A DNA stretch of 64,000 bases from Rhizobium sp. NFR03 (GCF_900111275.1 NZ_FOGR01000004.1:62001-126000); one strand, 5' to 3'. Positions 46,752 to 55,263 are shown, numbered from the stretch's first letter. A program made the numbers and translations. The notes: generated from the letters alone by a model not told the origin.

Positions 46752-47481
46752 GCAGCAACTCCGCGGCCGTTTGAGGTGCCATGGCTTTCAGAAGCTCGGC
46801 AGGCGTCGAGAGCCCTCGCTCCTCGGTCGTCACGACCTTGCCGCTGCGCAGGATGGAGATCCTGTCGGAAAGGCTCATCACCTCATCCATCCTGTGCGTG
46901 ATGAAGAGAAGCAGGGAGCCCTCCGCCGCCAGTTGGCGCATGAGCGAGAAGACGGACTCCCGGTCGGCATAATCGAGCGCGGCCGTCACCTCATCGAGGA
47001 TGAGAATGCGCGGACGGCGGACGACGGCGCGCGCAAGCACGATCAGCTGCTGTGCGGCCAGCGGCAGGGCGCCGGTCTCGATATCGAGCGGAACAGGCGT
47101 AACGGCAAAGCGGGCAAGCGCATCGGCTGCGGTCTGCCGCCGGCGCGCGCGCGGGATCGTCCGGTGAACAAGACCGTCGAGCCCGAGAAGGATGTTGTCT
47201 TCGACGCTCCTGTCGGGTGCGATCAGCACCTCCTGGAAGACGGTCGCAAAGCCCGCTGCCTGGAAATCGGCGGGCCTCCTGCCCGAAAACGGTTTGCCAT
47301 CCAGCAGCATCGTGCCGCCATCCGGCTGGACGATGCCCGAGAGCAGCTTCACAAGCGTGCTTTTGCCCGAGCCGTTTTCGCCGAGGATCGTGTGGATGGT
47401 TCCGGCCCGGAACGCGATGGAGGCGCCGGCAAGGGCCACCGTTTCGCCATAGCGTTTCGAGAGGGTGTCGATTTCAAGCAT
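46744..47481 (-). CDS. Split CUT2 ATPase, N-terminal-half homologue
   Basis: A 245-aa protein matching the first ABC domain of RbsA-type ATPases. Walker A GENGSGKS (34-41), Q83 (VFQEV), Walker B LILDEVTAALD (D163-E164) and switch H196 (FITHRMDE) are intact. The signature is degenerate (LPLAAQQ, 139-145, for LSxGQ). RbsA-type ATPases are normally one chain of about 500 aa; here the halves are separate genes with an 8-bp overlap. ATG 47481 has only a weak ribosome-binding site. The N- and C-half defects are complementary, giving one expected hydrolytic site. Confidence 0.88.
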   Translation of the reverse strand: MLEIDTLSKRYGETVALAGASIAFRAGTIHTILGENGSGKSTLVKLLSGIVQPDGGTMLLDGKPFSGRRPADFQAAGFATVFQEVLIAPDRSVEDNILLGLDGLVHRTIPRARRRQTAADALARFAVTPVPLDIETGALPLAAQQLIVLARAVVRRPRILILDEVTAALDYADRESVFSLMRQLAAEGSLLLFITHRMDEVMSLSDRISILRSGKVVTTEERGLSTPAELLKAMAPQTAAELLHV

Positions 47482-47546
47482 CACGCAGTCCGTCTGTGGC
47501 GGCGGGTCGTTTTTTGGACCGCGCCCGCCTGTCCCTGAGGTTAGCC

Positions 47547-48737
47547 CTACTTCGCGCACGCATCCGGGGTGGATGCGTAGTCCCAGCCCGGCGTGGGCTT
47601 GGCCCCGTTGAAGTAAGCGTCGAGCAGCGGCTCCGGCATCGGGTCTTCCGGCGGCACGGGAAACACGGATACCGAGTCCGGCATCATGCAGTCCTTGTAC
47701 CAGTTCGGCAGGTCCGCATTGTGGATGGCCGGAATCGGGATCATCAGCGTGTTCAGCTTCGGCTTCTGTCCATCCAGCATGCGGGCGCCGACACGGAAAA
47801 GCGTCTGAGCCGTCCAGTGCGGCAGGAGCGCATGCCCCTCGAAGCGGTACTTGTCGGGATTGGCTTTCCAGTAGCCGAGCGCATCGCCGGTGAGCGAGCC
47901 CGTGATCAGCGGCGCCGGGCGGCCTGCTTCTGCGAAAGCTTCTGCTACGACACGGCTTTCGCTGCCCGTGGTCCACACGGCATCGATGGGCGCCGGATTG
48001 GTGGCAATCGCCTGGAAGACCACCGTCTTCGTGACGTTTGCGGTCCAGTTGCCATTGACGCTGCGTGCGACCTTGAGCTTGGCGTTTTCGGCGAGCGCCT
48101 TGTCGCCGCCCTGCCGCTCCTGAACCACGATCGGGTGGCCAGCGATGCCCTCTACGAGGAGAACGCTGCCGCCATCCGGCAGCGCCTTACCGACGGCGCT
48201 CATCATGTCGTAGCCCCAGCGCGCATAATTGGAATCGACATTGATGGCGTTCGGGCTGGTGACGGAGCCTGCGGCCGTGACGAAGGGGATACCGGCCTTG
48301 GCAGCGGCGTCGATCGCATCGTCCAGCGCCGTTGCGGAGCCGGGAATGGACGTGATGATCGAGCAGCCCTTGTCGACGAAAGCGCGGATCTGGTTGATCT
48401 GCTGGCTGACGTCGTTGTTGCTGTCGGACACTTCGAAGCTGGCCACGGTCCCGCTCGCGATCAGCCCTTCGACCAGACGCTGCAATTCCTTTGTCACCGT
48501 CACTCGCCACGGGTTACCCTGATAGGACTCCGAATGGCACCATTTCCATGGCTTTGCAGGTGCCGTGAAGCCGTCCCAGGCCGATGGCGCGATGGCTTGC
48601 GGCGCACCCTCATACTGCGCCTTCAGGGGCTCCGGCAGACCGGCGACGACATTTGCCACGGCATCCTGCGCCTGCGCGGCCGGCATGGACAACACGAACG
48701 CCGTAGCGGCCAAAAGGCCGTTGATCCTCAATTTCAT
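47547..48737 (-). CDS. CUT2-type periplasmic sugar-binding protein
   Basis: Substrate-binding protein of 396 aa (periplasmic-binding-protein type 1 fold, RbsB-like but about 80 aa longer). The signal peptide MKLRINGLLAATAFVLSMPAAQA cleaves after AQA. Family-like blocks are DNNDVSQQINQIRAFVDKGCSIITS with SDSN, AGIPFVTAAGSVTS, and GGSVLLVEGIAGHPIVVQERQGG. GGGAGGAGAAAC precedes ATG 48737. It feeds the split ATPase/permease set just downstream. Confidence 0.9.
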   Translation of the reverse strand: MKLRINGLLAATAFVLSMPAAQAQDAVANVVAGLPEPLKAQYEGAPQAIAPSAWDGFTAPAKPWKWCHSESYQGNPWRVTVTKELQRLVEGLIASGTVASFEVSDSNNDVSQQINQIRAFVDKGCSIITSIPGSATALDDAIDAAAKAGIPFVTAAGSVTSPNAINVDSNYARWGYDMMSAVGKALPDGGSVLLVEGIAGHPIVVQERQGGDKALAENAKLKVARSVNGNWTANVTKTVVFQAIATNPAPIDAVWTTGSESRVVAEAFAEAGRPAPLITGSLTGDALGYWKANPDKYRFEGHALLPHWTAQTLFRVGARMLDGQKPKLNTLMIPIPAIHNADLPNWYKDCMMPDSVSVFPVPPEDPMPEPLLDAYFNGAKPTPGWDYASTPDACAK

Positions 48738-48777
48738 ATGTTTCTCCTCCCGAATGCCCGGCTCCTCCGCCGGAAAG

Positions 48778-49923
48778 CTAGATCGTCTTGAAACTCTCAC
48801 GAAACAGGCGGTTGAGGTCGGCGACGACCTCGACCGCCGCGTGTTTCTCCAGAAGACCGCGATTGACCCGGTCGGACGCTGACTGTTGAAACGGCATGTA
48901 GCCATCGTGGCGCGGGCGAACCCAGGCCGCTTCCAGTGTCGCCCGCGTGGCCCGATAGAAACGGGCCGTCGCAGCGTTCACCGTTTCGTCCTCCCAGGCC
49001 GCAGCATGTCCCGGCTGCCCGCCGGACGCGGCATAGAGACCTTTTTGCACATCGCCGCTGGCGATCCAGTAAGCAAAGTCGATCGCCTCCCGGGGCGACG
49101 CCGAAAAGGCGGAAACCGCGATACCTGTGCCGCCCAGCGCTGACCCTGCCGGTCCGCTTTTGCCCGCTGAGGGTATGTCGCAGAAGTGGATGCGCCTCTT
49201 CCGAAATCCAACAACGGCGTAGCTGACATAGCCGTAGATCAGCGGCGCACAGGAAAACGCGGAACCGCCGTCCGCCATCGTCTCGAGAACAGCAATCGGG
49301 TCCATCTCGAAACAGGTCGCGGGCACGAGAGCGGCCATCTCCCGCAACGCCTCGAAGGCCGCTTCTCCAGCCTCGGGCGCGATCAGCCGGTCCCCCTCGA
49401 CAGAGCATGGCGTGCCGAGATTGGCGGCCAGCGTATAGAAGCTCATGAGGCTGTGCGGCGGACGAAGCGGCAACAACACGCGGCCGTCGCGCGCGAGGTC
49501 CAGCGCTTCGTCCCATGTTGCAGGCGCTGCCGAGAGGAGATCGGGCCTGAAGGCCTGCACCTGCGTTGCCGCATCGATAGGCAGGCCCCATTGCCGGCCC
49601 TGCCAGTGGTAGCTCGGAAACGATGCACCGACGCTTCCGGCGCGAAGAGCCTCGGCCTCGGCCGCTTTCTCCGCCACATCGAGCGGCGCGAGGCAATTCT
49701 CCCGTGTGATCTGCCCGACATGCGGATGGTCGATGACGATGAGGTCGTAGGCGCGAGCGAGATCCTCGACCGGATAGGTCTCGAAATCCTGCAGGGATCG
49801 CTTGTCCCAGGTGATCGAGATACCGGTTTGCTCTTCCCACAGACGCGAGCAGGCAACCATCGGATCGTAGCCGCGCGGGTGGTTCCAGGTCATGCCCTTG
49901 AGGGTGATCCGTGCGGTTGTCAC
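48778..49923 (-). CDS. Solute-binding-like protein without a signal peptide
   Basis: A 381-aa protein of the family-1 extracellular solute-binding fold (MTWNHPRGYDPMVACSRLWEEQTGISITWD..; DLIVIDHPHVGQI; PIDAATQVQAFRPDLL). The start GTG 49923 overlaps the CoA-transferase stop (GTGA), and the N-terminus MTTARITLKG runs straight into the first beta-strand of the fold with no hydrophobic leader. The protein should therefore stay in the cytoplasm, unless the true start lies inside the previous gene. Upstream in-frame sequence is arginine-rich shadow. A cytoplasmic binding-protein fold beside a CoA-transferase suggests a sensing or enzymatic role. Confidence 0.8.
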   Translation of the reverse strand: MTTARITLKGMTWNHPRGYDPMVACSRLWEEQTGISITWDKRSLQDFETYPVEDLARAYDLIVIDHPHVGQITRENCLAPLDVAEKAAEAEALRAGSVGASFPSYHWQGRQWGLPIDAATQVQAFRPDLLSAAPATWDEALDLARDGRVLLPLRPPHSLMSFYTLAANLGTPCSVEGDRLIAPEAGEAAFEALREMAALVPATCFEMDPIAVLETMADGGSAFSCAPLIYGYVSYAVVGFRKRRIHFCDIPSAGKSGPAGSALGGTGIAVSAFSASPREAIDFAYWIASGDVQKGLYAASGGQPGHAAAWEDETVNAATARFYRATRATLEAAWVRPRHDGYMPFQQSASDRVNRGLLEKHAAVEVVADLNRLFRESFKTI

Positions 49924-51119
49924 AGGCCGAACTCCTCTCGGATCGCCGCGCTTTGCTCGCCGATGCGTGGTGCGGCCCGATCGAAGGTCGGACGAACGCC
50001 GTCGATCCGCAAAGGGGACCGCGTCGTGTGGATCGAGACGCCATCGTCGCGCGAAACCGTCTGGAGCATATCGAGATGCTGAAAGCCGTCGCTTTCCATC
50101 AGCTCCTTCCAGTCCATCACCTTTGCGCACCAGATATCCGCCGGCTCCAGGATCGCCAGCCATTCATCGATGGTCTTCTGCGAGATGCGTTTGGCGATCA
50201 GCGCCTTGATGGCGTCGCGCGCTGTAAACCAGGTCGACGGGTCATCCCGGAACATGGCAAGCTCGTCCATCTCCAGAAGGTCCGCCAGTTTGGGGATCGG
50301 CGTCATAGCGATGGCGAGATAGCCGTCCGCTGCGGGGTAGACGCCGTAGGGGGCCGAAAGGTAAGCGTGGGCGCTGCGGAAATCCGAGCGCTTCGGCAGG
50401 CGACGGCCGTCGTTCAGGTGTGTGGTCAGAACCTCGAATTGCAGATCGACCAGAGCTTCGAGAAGGCTGGTCTCCACATGGCTGCCTTTGCCCGTGACGC
50501 CACGGCGCACAAGCGCCGCAAGAATGCCCTGCGCCGCAGCCGCACCGGCCAGCATATCGCCGATGGCAAGCCCGAAGGGCACAGGGCCCTGTCCCTCATC
50601 GCCGTTCAGCCACATGACACCGGAGCGCGATTGCGCGAGAAGATCCTGCCCCGGCCTTGCCACCCACGGCCCCTCATTGCCGTAACCGCTGATCGAACAG
50701 AAGACGATGCGCGGATTGATCGCCTTCACGGCGGTGTAGTCGAGCCCCAGCCGCTCGATGACGCCAGGGCGGAAATTCTGGATGACGACGTCGGCGCTTT
50801 CCAGCAGCTTGCGAAGGGCTGCCAAATCGCTCGCATTCTTCAGGTCGATCGCAAGGCTTTCCTTAGCGCGGTTGATCGCGTGGAAAATCGTGGAGTCGCC
50901 ACCGATCTCGGTATCGCTCAGGTAGAGCCGTCGCGACAGATCGCCGCCATCGGGACGCTCGATCTTGATGACGCGCGCGCCCAAATCCATCAGGCGAAGC
51001 GAGCAATACGGGCCGGACAGGAACTGGCTCATATCCACGACCAGAAGACCGCTCAAGGGAAGTTCCGCCTCGTTCGTTTCGGCTGTCGTCGTGAAGGCAG
51101 GGATATCGGACATCGGCAT
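49920..51119 (-). CDS. CaiB/BaiF family CoA-transferase
   Basis: Class III CoA-transferase (399 aa) moving CoA between carboxylic acids through an aspartyl-CoA intermediate. The catalytic Asp is Asp159 (GQDLLAQSRSG), at the expected place. Other family blocks are LLVVDMSQFLSGPYCSLRLMDLGARVIKIERPDGGD, FRPGVIERLGLDY and GDMLAGAAAAQGILAAL. It lies between a MaoC-like gene (6 bp) and the signal-less binding-like gene (4-bp overlap), implying CoA-thioester chemistry on the imported substrate or its product. The acid used is unknown. Confidence 0.92.
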   Translation of the reverse strand: MPMSDIPAFTTTAETNEAELPLSGLLVVDMSQFLSGPYCSLRLMDLGARVIKIERPDGGDLSRRLYLSDTEIGGDSTIFHAINRAKESLAIDLKNASDLAALRKLLESADVVIQNFRPGVIERLGLDYTAVKAINPRIVFCSISGYGNEGPWVARPGQDLLAQSRSGVMWLNGDEGQGPVPFGLAIGDMLAGAAAAQGILAALVRRGVTGKGSHVETSLLEALVDLQFEVLTTHLNDGRRLPKRSDFRSAHAYLSAPYGVYPAADGYLAIAMTPIPKLADLLEMDELAMFRDDPSTWFTARDAIKALIAKRISQKTIDEWLAILEPADIWCAKVMDWKELMESDGFQHLDMLQTVSRDDGVSIHTTRSPLRIDGVRPTFDRAAPRIGEQSAAIREEFGL

Positions 51120-51125
51120 AAAGGC

Positions 51126-51674
51126 TTACTTTTCCGTGGCGGCAATGGCGCCGGGGTTTTTGTAGCGGACGGTTTGAAGGTGCTCGCAGTAGAGGACCAG
51201 CTCGCCCTCTCCCTTGAAAATCTCGTAGCTGGCCCTGATCAGGCCGAGATCCGCAGTGCGGGGCTTCTTCTCCATGTTGGTCCGGATCGTGTAGATCGTG
51301 TCGCCTATGAAGACGGGCTTGATAAAGCGCAGCCTGTCATAGCCATAGGAGAAGGCATTGACGCAATTCGTTGCAACGAGGCCAAGACCTGCCGAAAAGA
51401 CGAAAGCGCCGGCGACCAGTCGACGACCGAAGACACCCTCGCGCCGGGCGAACATATCGTCCTGAACATAGGGGTGGATATCCGTGACCAGCGTGTTGAA
51501 GAGGTGACTGTCAGATTCACCGAGCGTTCGACGCAGCGAACGGATCTTCTGACCGACGGGCCAGTCCTCGTAAAACCAGTTCTCTGCATTCCATACGGGC
51601 AGGCCTGCATGATCGGCCGGCATGTCCGAGGGAAAGGTGCTCTCCACCCCGACCGTGGGCTGAAATATCTCCAC
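51126..51674 (-). CDS. MaoC-like hot-dog protein (second; catalytic His not evident)
   Basis: A 182-aa hot-dog-fold protein. It shares the block [19 protein letters not shown] with the MaoC-like protein at 34777-35226. At the hydratase motif it reads [11 protein letters not shown] where GDxNPxH is expected, so the usual catalytic His position is Val and activity as a normal enoyl-CoA hydratase is doubtful. A 40-residue N-terminal extension ([21 protein letters not shown]) precedes the fold. GGAGGAGCTTC lies before the ATG. It is the first gene of the CoA-transferase/CUT2 operon. Confidence 0.82.
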   Translation of the reverse strand: MEIFQPTVGVESTFPSDMPADHAGLPVWNAENWFYEDWPVGQKIRSLRRTLGESDSHLFNTLVTDIHPYVQDDMFARREGVFGRRLVAGAFVFSAGLGLVATNCVNAFSYGYDRLRFIKPVFIGDTIYTIRTNMEKKPRTADLGLIRASYEIFKGEGELVLYCEHLQTVRYKNPGAIAATEK

Positions 51675-51712
51675 GAAGCTCCTCCTCCGCTTTTTCTTAT
51701 GTAAAGATAGTT

Positions 51713-51724
51713 TTCACATATGGA
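51713..51724. promoter_or_regulatory. Candidate operator between the MaoC-like gene and lactonase (site D)
   Basis: TTCACATATGGA (TCCATATGTGAA on the other strand) matches 10 of 12 bases of TCCATATACGAA in site C. It lies 39 bp upstream of the MaoC-like gene and 89 bp upstream of the divergent lactonase gene. An AT-rich block TTATGTAAAGATAG adjoins it and resembles TTATGAAAGAATAG next to site A. Confidence 0.35.
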
Positions 51725-51812
51725 TTGAATTTGCAAGAGGCATCAAGCATTCTGATGTTGGGCGCAAACGCTCGGCGACGGCTTGTGCGGAGGGGGAACG
51801 GGAGTAAGAAAC

Positions 51813-52910
51813 ATGGCGGAACTCTGCCTGATGTTTGTCGGATCGCTCAACCGCGAAGCACCTTACTTCCAGGGCGCGCGGGGCACAGGCCTGACCGTCT
51901 ACGGTTTTGATGAGGATACGCTGGCGGTCGAGACCCTTGGCGCCTTTTCCGATATCGACAACCCCACCTTCCTCTCCGTTACGCCGGATGGCCGCCGTAT
52001 CTATGCCAACTCCGAGATTTTCGGCTGGGCGGAAGGTCTCGTCTCGGCGCTGTCCTTCGACAAAGCGTCAGGCCGCATCGAGCCGATCGGCATGCAGCCA
52101 ACGCTCGGCAGCATTACCGCGCACAATACGCTTTCCGACGACGGGAAATGGTTGTTGGTCGTGAACTACGGCATGGGCGCCGGTGGACCGGATCAGTCGC
52201 TCGTCGTCTACGGCATTCGGGAGGATGGACGCCTGACGCCGCCGGTCTCCAGCGTGCAGCAGGCCGGGAGCGGACCGGATGCCGACCGGCAGGAGCGAAG
52301 CCACGCCCATAGTGTAACCCGCATCGGACCGAACCTGCTTCTTGTCGCAGATCTCGGTACGGATACGTTGACCACCTACGCGCTTGATGAAGAAGGCACC
52401 CTGTCGCGCCGCCATGTCTGCCCCACAGCACCCGGCGCCGGACCCCGGCATGCAGCGCTTCATCCCGGGGGAGGCTGGATCTTCTTCATGAACGAGCTCG
52501 ACTCGACCGTATCAAGCTATGCCGTCAACGGCGATGGACGCCTGACGCTCGCAGATACCCAGCCCGCCGTACCAGAGGATGCGAAGTCGGCCAATCATTG
52601 CGCCGATATCCAGATCTCGCCGGATGGCCGCTTCGTCTATGGCTCGAACCGGGGACACGACAGCATCGTCATCTTCGCCGTCAATGCCGAAACGGGCGCA
52701 CTGACGCTCGTCGGCCATACGCCTTGCGGCGGCGCGACACCGCGAAACCTTGCGATCTCGCCGTCTGGTCGGCACCTTCTTTGCGCCAACCAGAACGCCG
52801 ACGTCATCACGATCTTCGCGCGCGATGCGGACACCGGCGCCCTGGCCCCGACCGGGAAGATGATCGCCGTGGGCACGCCGATGTGCATCCGCTTTGCGGG
52901 ATCGTCCTGA
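51813..52910 (+). CDS. Beta-propeller lactonase family protein
   Basis: A 365-aa seven-bladed beta-propeller protein of the 6-phosphogluconolactonase-like (lactonase, YbhE/Pgl) family. Repeating blade segments are FLSVTPDGRRIYANSE, GPNLLLVADLGTDTLTTYALDEEG, ISPDGRFVYGSNRGHDSIVIFAVNAETG and ISPSGRHLLCANQNADVITIFARDADTG. It has no signal peptide, so it is cytoplasmic. It probably opens a sugar lactone in the adjacent catabolic route; the exact sugar is not readable. CGGGAGTAAG precedes ATG 51813. It is divergent from the CoA-transferase operon. Confidence 0.88.
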   Translation: MAELCLMFVGSLNREAPYFQGARGTGLTVYGFDEDTLAVETLGAFSDIDNPTFLSVTPDGRRIYANSEIFGWAEGLVSALSFDKASGRIEPIGMQPTLGSITAHNTLSDDGKWLLVVNYGMGAGGPDQSLVVYGIREDGRLTPPVSSVQQAGSGPDADRQERSHAHSVTRIGPNLLLVADLGTDTLTTYALDEEGTLSRRHVCPTAPGAGPRHAALHPGGGWIFFMNELDSTVSSYAVNGDGRLTLADTQPAVPEDAKSANHCADIQISPDGRFVYGSNRGHDSIVIFAVNAETGALTLVGHTPCGGATPRNLAISPSGRHLLCANQNADVITIFARDADTGALAPTGKMIAVGTPMCIRFAGSS

Positions 52911-52912
52911 AT

Positions 52913-52937
52913 GGCCGGCGAAGACGCCCCGCCGGCC
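52913..52937. terminator. Bidirectional terminator hairpin
   Basis: GGCCGGCG (52913-52920) pairs perfectly with CGCCGGCC (52930-52937) across a 9-nt loop; the outer T-A pair extends it. It sits 3 bp after the lactonase stop and 9 bp from the stop of the convergent binding-protein gene, filling the gap. There is no T-run, so this is a probable rather than certain terminator. Confidence 0.6.
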
Positions 52938-52945
52938 AGCAAGGC

Positions 52946-54205
52946 TTAACTGCCGTCCTTCAGCTTGCCCACTTCTTCGGCGCTTAGTTCGCCGACCGTG
53001 GTGACTTCGCCGTTCGTGATCTTCCACAAACGGAATGGGCCGGTGATATCGCCATACTGGTCGAAGCTGACCGGGCCGATGACGCCTTCATACTTCACCG
53101 GCTTGCCGTCCTTGATCAGCGCCAGAGCCTTGACGAACTCTTGCTTGCCAGCATGGATCGGCGTGCCGCCTTCGGCCACGACCTCACGCATCGCGGTCTT
53201 GATGGCTGCGGCATCCGACTTGCCGGCTTTCGCAATGGCTAGCCCGACGATGGCACCCGCATCGTAGGAGCGATCGGCAGCCGGCGCAGAAGGCGCGATG
53301 CCACCGGAGAAGGCCTCGTAGTTGGCGTTGAAATACTCTGTCGAGGCGGTCGGACTGGTGCCGGACGATGTGCCGTAGGCGTTTTCCAGATACTGTGCGC
53401 CGACGCTTTCAATGAAGTCCTTGGAGTTCATGCCGTCGTTCAGCAGAAATGTCTGCTTGCCGCCGCCGGAAATCCAGGCGCGGGCAATGGTCGCACCGTC
53501 CACCGGCGTGCTGACGAGGTAGAGCGCGTCCGGCTCCCCGGCCATGGCGGCGCTCGCCTCCGATGCGTAGCTGGACTGCTTCTCATTGTACGGGGTCGTG
53601 GTGGTGATGGTGCCGCCGAGCTTCTCATAGGCCGTCTTGAATTCGCGCACCATGTTGACGCCGAAGTCGTTGTTGACGTTGATGATCGCGATCTTCTTCA
53701 AGCCCTGGTCGATCGCGTATTTTGCAGCCGCCGTGCCCTGCAGCGCATCGGAGGTAATGGTGCGGAAGAACACGCCATTCGTCTTGCCGTCACGACCGAG
53801 CGCGGTCAGCGTCGGCGACGACGAGGCCGGAGAGACCTGCACGACGCCGGCCGGCGCCGTGACCGAGGTCAGGATCGGAATGGACACCGAGGAGATGATG
53901 CCGCCGATGATGACCGGCACCTTCTTGATGTTGACGAGCTGCGTTGCCTGATCGACCGCGACATTGCCCTGGCTCTGGCTGTCGCGCGTGTCGGCTACGA
54001 CATTACACCCACCCACGCCACCGGCTTCGTTAATGTCGCGGAAGGCCATCTCGACGGATTTCGCACCCGCCTGACCGTATTCGCCGGCCGGGCCCGTCAG
54101 TTCCATCACAAGGCCGACGGTGATGTCGCAGTCGGCCGACAGAGCCGGCGATGTGGACGCTGCCAGCGCAGTAAAGAGCGCTGCGAGCAGATAGGACGAT
54201 CTCAT
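52946..54205 (-). CDS. LivJ/LivK-type ABC substrate-binding protein (orphan)
   Basis: Periplasmic binding protein of 419 aa, branched-chain amino acid/amide type. The signal peptide MRSSYLLAALFTALAASTSPALSA is followed by DCDITVGLVMELTGPAGEYGQAGAKSVEMAFRDIN. Family blocks include GGIISSVSIPILTSVTAPAGVVQVSPASSSPTLT and the late FDQYGDITGPFRLWKI. No livHMGF genes are nearby, so its transporter is elsewhere or it serves as a sensor. It is the last gene of the gntR-TIGR04076-AKR unit; its start touches the AKR stop. Confidence 0.91.
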   Translation of the reverse strand: MRSSYLLAALFTALAASTSPALSADCDITVGLVMELTGPAGEYGQAGAKSVEMAFRDINEAGGVGGCNVVADTRDSQSQGNVAVDQATQLVNIKKVPVIIGGIISSVSIPILTSVTAPAGVVQVSPASSSPTLTALGRDGKTNGVFFRTITSDALQGTAAAKYAIDQGLKKIAIINVNNDFGVNMVREFKTAYEKLGGTITTTTPYNEKQSSYASEASAAMAGEPDALYLVSTPVDGATIARAWISGGGKQTFLLNDGMNSKDFIESVGAQYLENAYGTSSGTSPTASTEYFNANYEAFSGGIAPSAPAADRSYDAGAIVGLAIAKAGKSDAAAIKTAMREVVAEGGTPIHAGKQEFVKALALIKDGKPVKYEGVIGPVSFDQYGDITGPFRLWKITNGEVTTVGELSAEEVGKLKDGS

Positions 54206-54206
54206 T

Positions 54207-55253
54207 CTATTCCCCTTTGTTGAGATTGTATTTCATAATGGCGCCGTGGCGGCCCGTGCGGTCGCGCTCCAGCGCATAGACGTCGCCCTCCAGCGGTCGG
54301 GCTTCGGCGAGCACAGCTTCCAGCGCCGCATGGTCCGCGCCATCGAGCTGGATGTCGGAGATAGCAAGATTGCCCGCCAGATGGCTGCGATTGCGCGCGC
54401 CGACGATCACAGCGGCAACAGCGGGCTTTGTCAGCATGGCAGCGCTGGCGACCGTCGCGATATCGGTCCCTTGCCGGTCGGCAATGCGCCGCAGCGTCTG
54501 TAGAAGGGACTGGAAAAGCGCCCATCCGCCAAAATCGTCTATGATCAGCTTGTACTTGGTCAGTGAGCGGTTTTCGAGCGGGTGCTCCGGTTCCGCCTGC
54601 CCCAGCCAGCGATCGCTGAGAAAGCCACCGGCGACCGTGCCGTAGCAAAATAAAGCAAATCCCTTCTCGCGAGCAAGCTCGACCATGCGTTTTTCCGGGC
54701 GCTGGTCGAGCAGCGAGTATTGCAGCTGCAGAGAGGCGACCGGCACGCCGGCGTCGATGATGGCAGCGACATGATCGGTGTCGAAATTCGTCAAACTGAC
54801 CTTGCCGATCCTGCCCTCCTCCGACAGTTCCTTCAACCATCCGGCCGTCTCCAGCCAGCCGGGCACATCGAGCGCCCACCAGTGAAACTGGACGAGATCG
54901 AGCGTATCGAGGTTCAGCCGCTTGCGCGAGGTGTCGATCACGCCCTCGACATAGCCCTTGTCGATGGTGTGGAGGACGGCGAGGTCGGGCACGAACTTCG
55001 TGTGGACCCGGATGCGTGAGAGAGCCTCGGCACCCCGCAGGTTGCCATAGGCGAGCCGGAAGCGCCCGATCAGCTCTTCCACCCCGGTATAGATGTCGGC
55101 ACAGTCGAAGGTGGTGATGCCCGCATCGGCAAACGCGATCATGTCCTCCACCGCAGCATCGGCATCGACAGCGCCATGGCCGCCGGCCAACTGCCAGCCG
55201 CCGCGGATGACGCGGGAAATCTCGTACTCGGGAGCAATAGCGATGCGTTGCAT
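54207..55253 (-). CDS. Aldo/keto reductase
   Basis: NAD(P)-dependent TIM-barrel oxidoreductase, 348 aa. The catalytic tetrad appears as Asp and Tyr in FDCADIYTGVEELIG, Lys in RVHTKFVPD and His in DLVQFHWW. Cofactor-binding C-terminal blocks include AVIVGARNRSHLAGNL. AKRs of this kind include L-fucose/D-arabinose dehydrogenases, so it could feed the fucose-type route, but the operon context (GntR, TIGR04076, LivJ-type binding protein) gives no direct support. The start at 55253 lies 10 bp from the TIGR04076 gene. Confidence 0.88.
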   Translation of the reverse strand: MQRIAIAPEYEISRVIRGGWQLAGGHGAVDADAAVEDMIAFADAGITTFDCADIYTGVEELIGRFRLAYGNLRGAEALSRIRVHTKFVPDLAVLHTIDKGYVEGVIDTSRKRLNLDTLDLVQFHWWALDVPGWLETAGWLKELSEEGRIGKVSLTNFDTDHVAAIIDAGVPVASLQLQYSLLDQRPEKRMVELAREKGFALFCYGTVAGGFLSDRWLGQAEPEHPLENRSLTKYKLIIDDFGGWALFQSLLQTLRRIADRQGTDIATVASAAMLTKPAVAAVIVGARNRSHLAGNLAISDIQLDGADHAALEAVLAEARPLEGDVYALERDRTGRHGAIMKYNLNKGE

Positions 55254-55263
55254 ATCGTGAGGC

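Noticed and set aside
46008-47481. Interpretation of the split ATPase as a pseudogene
   Set aside because: Both halves have complete starts and stops and intact core folds. The 8-bp overlap and in-operon position look like functional coupling. A frameshift error cannot be excluded without other strains, so this is kept as a check rather than a call.
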